Source: Bacteroidota bacterium (GTDB taxonomy: Bacteria; Bacteroidota; Bacteroidia; B-17B0; Aurantibacillaceae). From it: a DNA stretch of 64,000 nucleotides. Positions 61,301-64,000 of the stretch are shown here, piece by piece; the stretch's first letter is position 1; each line of letters begins with the position of its first letter. The stretch is from NCBI GenBank assembly GCA_016708845.1, contig JADJFB010000001.1, forward strand, positions 1 through 64,000, in the 5' to 3' direction. A program made the translations under genes and the position numbers. The notes below the pieces were generated by a model. That model was not told where the DNA came from. It saw nothing but the letters and a program-made list of their open reading frames with translations, and searched no databases.

Positions 61301-62941
61301 TTACTTCACTAATTTTATAGTTTTCAATGAGCTTCCTTTCTCATTAGTAACACTTAAACTATAAAAGCCTTTCTCTAAATTACTAGTATTGATAGTTGTT
61401 TTAGAGTTGTTTAAATTTCCTGTTAATACTATTCTTCCTAAAGCATCAAAAAGGATGTAACTTGATTTTTGTGAGTTGTTTGCAGAAAACTCAATGTTTA
61501 ATTGTTCATCTACAGGATTTGGATAGATTTTTATGTCGTTGATAGTTTCAGTTTGAGTAATTTGTGTTACCGTTGGCGAAATTACATTAAACTGACTCAT
61601 TAGAAAACCCGAAGCCATTTTTTGAACACTTGATGAATCGCAGTAAGTATCTGTACAAGTTGTGGTGCCAGAAGATGCGGTAACATCTAAGCAAATTACA
61701 TATTGGCCTGGAACTGCATATTGATGAAAAGGATATGGTTGCGTGGATGTTGTGCCATCACCAAAATTCCAAAGATAAGATAATGTGCCAGACCCAGTAG
61801 AGTTATTATATGCAAAATAATTTCCTGGAGTTAGCGAATCAGCAAAAACAGAGAATTGAGAATTTACTTGACATGCCGCAGGAAGCGTATCAGTGAGATG
61901 GAATGAAATTAGATGATGCTCTAAAAAATAACTCCCATTAAAAGAAAAAGTTGGCGAATATCGGTAGTTATAACCGGCTGGCGTATTGTAACGGGTATCG
62001 GTAGTTAGAATATATGACATGCTATTGTCGCACAAACTCGAGCCATAGTTGCAATCAATATGGTTCATGTAAATTGGATTAATGTCCTCATTTTCTTTTC
62101 TTGATGCAAACAAAAAGGAGTTTTGAGTTTGGGTAATATATTCACCTGGGTAATAACTATAGCCAGGCTTAAACATTACGTCGGCTACAGCAAATTTACC
62201 TGCGCTTGAAATAAATGGAGTTGGTAGGCCAATTTTCTTTTCCTTAAAATAAACTGAAGTATCAGCTTCTGTTAATAAGACCTTTAAGATATATGCTCCT
62301 GAAGGACTTACTTGTACCCCTGTTGTTGGGGATGGCGCACATATAATATTGTTAGAAGGATTATATCCTAATAACTGAAAGGCAATAGTGTCGGCAGAGA
62401 AATTATTTGCAATTGCTCCAGTAACAGGGGCACTTAAGGACATGTTTGTAGAAATAGTGTTGTCATAAATAGTAAAGATGAGCGTGTCCACAATGTTTAT
62501 ATTGATATTAGCACGCGTATAAGCATAAACTATAGAAATTGAATCTATGTAATAATTGGTAACCCCACTATTTGCAACCCAGTTTGTTGAAGGATCTAAA
62601 GAAAAAATTGGGGATTTAAAATCAACTAATTCAGCAATGTGATGAACCCAACAGGGCATAAAAATTCCACTCACGTATTCCATATAACCCAGAGAATCAG
62701 GAAAGAGATAACTCCCATGAATTTGACTGTATGAATTATAAAAAAGTTCTGCAGATGCTCCATAATTAAACCAACCCTGGTTACTAATGGTTGAAACTTT
62801 TGCGGCGGCATTATTTAGTTTTACGAATTTCGATTTATCATAAACAATCTGTTTTTTTGGATGTAATACCGATGGCTCTATTTGTGCTACACAAAAAGAA
62901 CAGTAAAATAAAATACTAAATAGCGCGTAGATCTTTTTCAT
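61301..62941 (-). CDS. PKD-domain secreted protein with T9SS type A sorting domain
   Basis: A 546-residue exported protein with signal peptide ending CSFCVAQ. The N-terminal about 360 residues are beta-rich and unrecognised. A PKD domain follows (about 370-445: YLWNFGDGTTSTQPYPFHQYAVPGQYVICLDVTA) and then a T9SS type A tail (DIKIYPNPVDEQLNIEFS, ALGRIVLTGNLNN, KGFYSLSVTNEKGSS, TIKLVK). It should be displayed on or released from the cell surface. Its C-terminal third is nearly the same as that of the neighbouring gene at 63122, so the two are tandem paralogs. Confidence 0.9.
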   Translation of the reverse strand: MKKIYALFSILFYCSFCVAQIEPSVLHPKKQIVYDKSKFVKLNNAAAKVSTISNQGWFNYGASAELFYNSYSQIHGSYLFPDSLGYMEYVSGIFMPCWVHHIAELVDFKSPIFSLDPSTNWVANSGVTNYYIDSISIVYAYTRANININIVDTLIFTIYDNTISTNMSLSAPVTGAIANNFSADTIAFQLLGYNPSNNIICAPSPTTGVQVSPSGAYILKVLLTEADTSVYFKEKKIGLPTPFISSAGKFAVADVMFKPGYSYYPGEYITQTQNSFLFASRKENEDINPIYMNHIDCNYGSSLCDNSMSYILTTDTRYNTPAGYNYRYSPTFSFNGSYFLEHHLISFHLTDTLPAACQVNSQFSVFADSLTPGNYFAYNNSTGSGTLSYLWNFGDGTTSTQPYPFHQYAVPGQYVICLDVTASSGTTTCTDTYCDSSSVQKMASGFLMSQFNVISPTVTQITQTETINDIKIYPNPVDEQLNIEFSANNSQKSSYILFDALGRIVLTGNLNNSKTTINTSNLEKGFYSLSVTNEKGSSLKTIKLVK

Positions 62942-63073
62942 AAGAGAGTTATTTTACTCTAAGGTATTATATAATATTATAAGATGTTTATTATTCGCTA
63001 AGCCATACCAACAGTTTCCTCAATATTTTACCTTTTTATAGAATATATACGTCAGGTAATTTTATATAGCAAG

Positions 63074-63105
63074 AAACGCCTCGCAAAAGATTGCAGAGGC
63101 GTTTT
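63074..63105 (-). terminator. hairpin terminator after the second PKD/T9SS gene
   Basis: AAACGCCTC (63074-63082) pairs with GAGGCGTTT (63096-63104), with a loop that can pair further. It lies 17 nt past the stop at 63122 and has a T-rich tail on the minus strand. It mirrors the GCCTCGCA-type terminator behind the sister gene. Confidence 0.8.
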
Positions 63106-63121
63106 CTAATTAAACTAAATT

Positions 63122-64000
63122 TTACTTCACTAATTTTATAGTTTTTAATGAGCTTCCTTTCTCATTAGTAACACTTAAACTATAAAAGCCTTTCTCTAAA
63201 TTACTTGTATTGATAGTAGTTTTAGAGTTATTTAAATTTCCTGTTAAAACTAGTCTTCCCAAAGCATCCACTAATACAAAAGTTAATTTGTTATCGTTAG
63301 TAGTTGTTGCTTCAATGGTTAATTCATCAGCAATTGGATTAGGGAAGGCTATTAATCCAATTTCTTTTTCTGTTTGTTTGATACCAGTAACAGATAATGG
63401 AATAACATTTACTTGACTCATTAAAAATCCTGCCGCCATGCGCTGTACACTTGATGAATCACAATATGTATCGGTACAAGTTGTTGTGCCAGATGTAGAA
63501 GTTACAGTTAGGCAAACTATATATTGTCCAGGTATTGCATATTGATGGAAAGGATATTGTTGTGATGATGTTGTGCCATCACCAAAGTCCCATAAATAAG
63601 ATGCAGTTCCAGATGTCCATGATAAATTATAAGCAAAATAATTTCCTGCATTTAATGAGTCAGCAAAAATATAGAATTGTGAATTAGCTTGGCAGCCAAC
63701 AGTTGTTGTTCCACTTCCGCAAGATACAGTGAACATTTGAGTAATAGAATCGCAGAAACCGCCAGCTGGTGTATATGAGTATAAAGTAGCATAATAAGAT
63801 CCGTTTACTAAAGCAACTGCTGGACTTGTAGACGTAGAATAAGTCATTCCATTAATGTACCATATTTCATTACCGCCACCTGTTGATGTGTTTACAAAAT
63901 GAGTCACACAAGATGAATCTGTATATGTGTAAAAAGAAGCTTGGCAAGGAGTATTCGTTCCGCTGCCACCGCAGCTTATAGAAATATTTTGAGAAGTTGA
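63122..64000 (-). CDS. PKD-domain secreted protein with T9SS type A sorting domain (partial, N-terminus beyond window)
   Basis: The frame remains open to base 64000, so the N-terminus lies outside. The visible 292 residues contain beta-rich repeats with GNEIWYINGMTYSTST and two Cys-containing strands, a PKD domain (YLWDFGDGTTSSQQYPFHQYAIPGQYIVCLTVTS) and a T9SS type A tail (LIAFPNPIADELTIEATT, ALGRLVLTGNLNN, KGFYSLSVTNEKGSS, TIKLVK). The last 41 residues are identical to those of the gene at 61301. It is a tandem paralog of that gene, transcribed in the same direction. Confidence 0.88.
   Translation of the reverse strand, partial: STSQNISISCGGSGTNTPCQASFYTYTDSSCVTHFVNTSTGGGNEIWYINGMTYSTSTSPAVALVNGSYYATLYSYTPAGGFCDSITQMFTVSCGSGTTTVGCQANSQFYIFADSLNAGNYFAYNLSWTSGTASYLWDFGDGTTSSQQYPFHQYAIPGQYIVCLTVTSTSGTTTCTDTYCDSSSVQRMAAGFLMSQVNVIPLSVTGIKQTEKEIGLIAFPNPIADELTIEATTTNDNKLTFVLVDALGRLVLTGNLNNSKTTINTSNLEKGFYSLSVTNEKGSSLKTIKLVK

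Noticed and set aside
1..64000. CRISPR arrays, tRNA or rRNA genes, prophage or insertion sequence genes
   Set aside because: No regularly spaced repeats, no cloverleaf or rRNA sequence and no transposase, integrase or phage genes were found on reading the gaps and genes; short RNAs without strong features could still be missed.

Overview
The window is AT-rich bacterial chromosome from a member of the phylum Bacteroidota. Four things point there: an alternative complex III operon, several secreted proteins ending in type IX secretion (T9SS type A) sorting domains, TAnnTTTG-type promoter boxes with few Shine-Dalgarno sequences, and many Bacteroidota-typical families (DUF2167, DUF4296, DUF4349, DUF5777, a CzcA-TolC fusion). 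Aerobic respiration (aa3-type oxidase), kynurenine and histidine degradation and photolyase repair suggest an aerobic heterotroph, plausibly Flavobacteriia-like. The exact order cannot be fixed from the sequence alone.

Layout. 1-10.6 kb (minus strand) is one respiratory operon, read actA-actB-actC-actD-actE-actF-coxB-coxA, encoding a quinol:cytochrome c oxidoreductase next to its terminal oxidase; coxA is cut by the window edge. 10.8-14.4 kb holds a small unknown protein, an ACMSD-like amidohydrolase and urocanase. 14.5-18.3 kb (plus) carries photolyase, two small cytochrome-like lipoproteins, a DUF5777 protein broken by a stop codon, and a YceI protein. 18.35-18.9 kb is a graveyard: decayed 3' ends of a second histidine kinase and a second photolyase. 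19-25 kb is a metal efflux operon (CzcA-TolC fusion plus adaptor). 25-36.4 kb holds a DUF2167 protein, a histidine kinase, leuS (with an in-frame palindromic repeat), a mini T9SS protein, a deoC-ALDH-ALDH-like operon, and cysC with a FemAB-like gene. 38.6-42.8 kb has yifB, a CarH-like MerR/B12 regulator, a DUF4296 lipoprotein and a frameshifted M20 peptidase. 43.2-50.4 kb has a frameshifted beta-barrel gene, an ABC exporter with split permease, a hotdog dehydratase, a split DUF4349 gene, yraN, and an ECF sigma/anti-sigma pair. 50.5-64 kb has a LysM lytic transglycosylase, SCO proteins, an RluD/T9SS/PASTA operon, HU-TPR-tiny basic protein-RNase G, and two tandem PKD/T9SS surface proteins.

A recurring oddity is single-base gain or loss in short A/T runs that breaks otherwise well-kept genes (near 41.92, 43.37, 44.40, 47.42 and 61.00 kb), plus a probable fusion of the same origin near 53.91 kb. 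This looks like either sequence or assembly error or recent decay, and it affects how gene ends should be read. The most interesting biology is the putative B12-dependent light sensor (W-x9-EH motif) with a perfect palindrome upstream, the catalytically dead ALDH-like partner gene, the double gene remnant apparently left by one deletion, the palindromic repeats (intergenic and inside leuS), and a 29-residue conserved-looking basic protein before RNase G.
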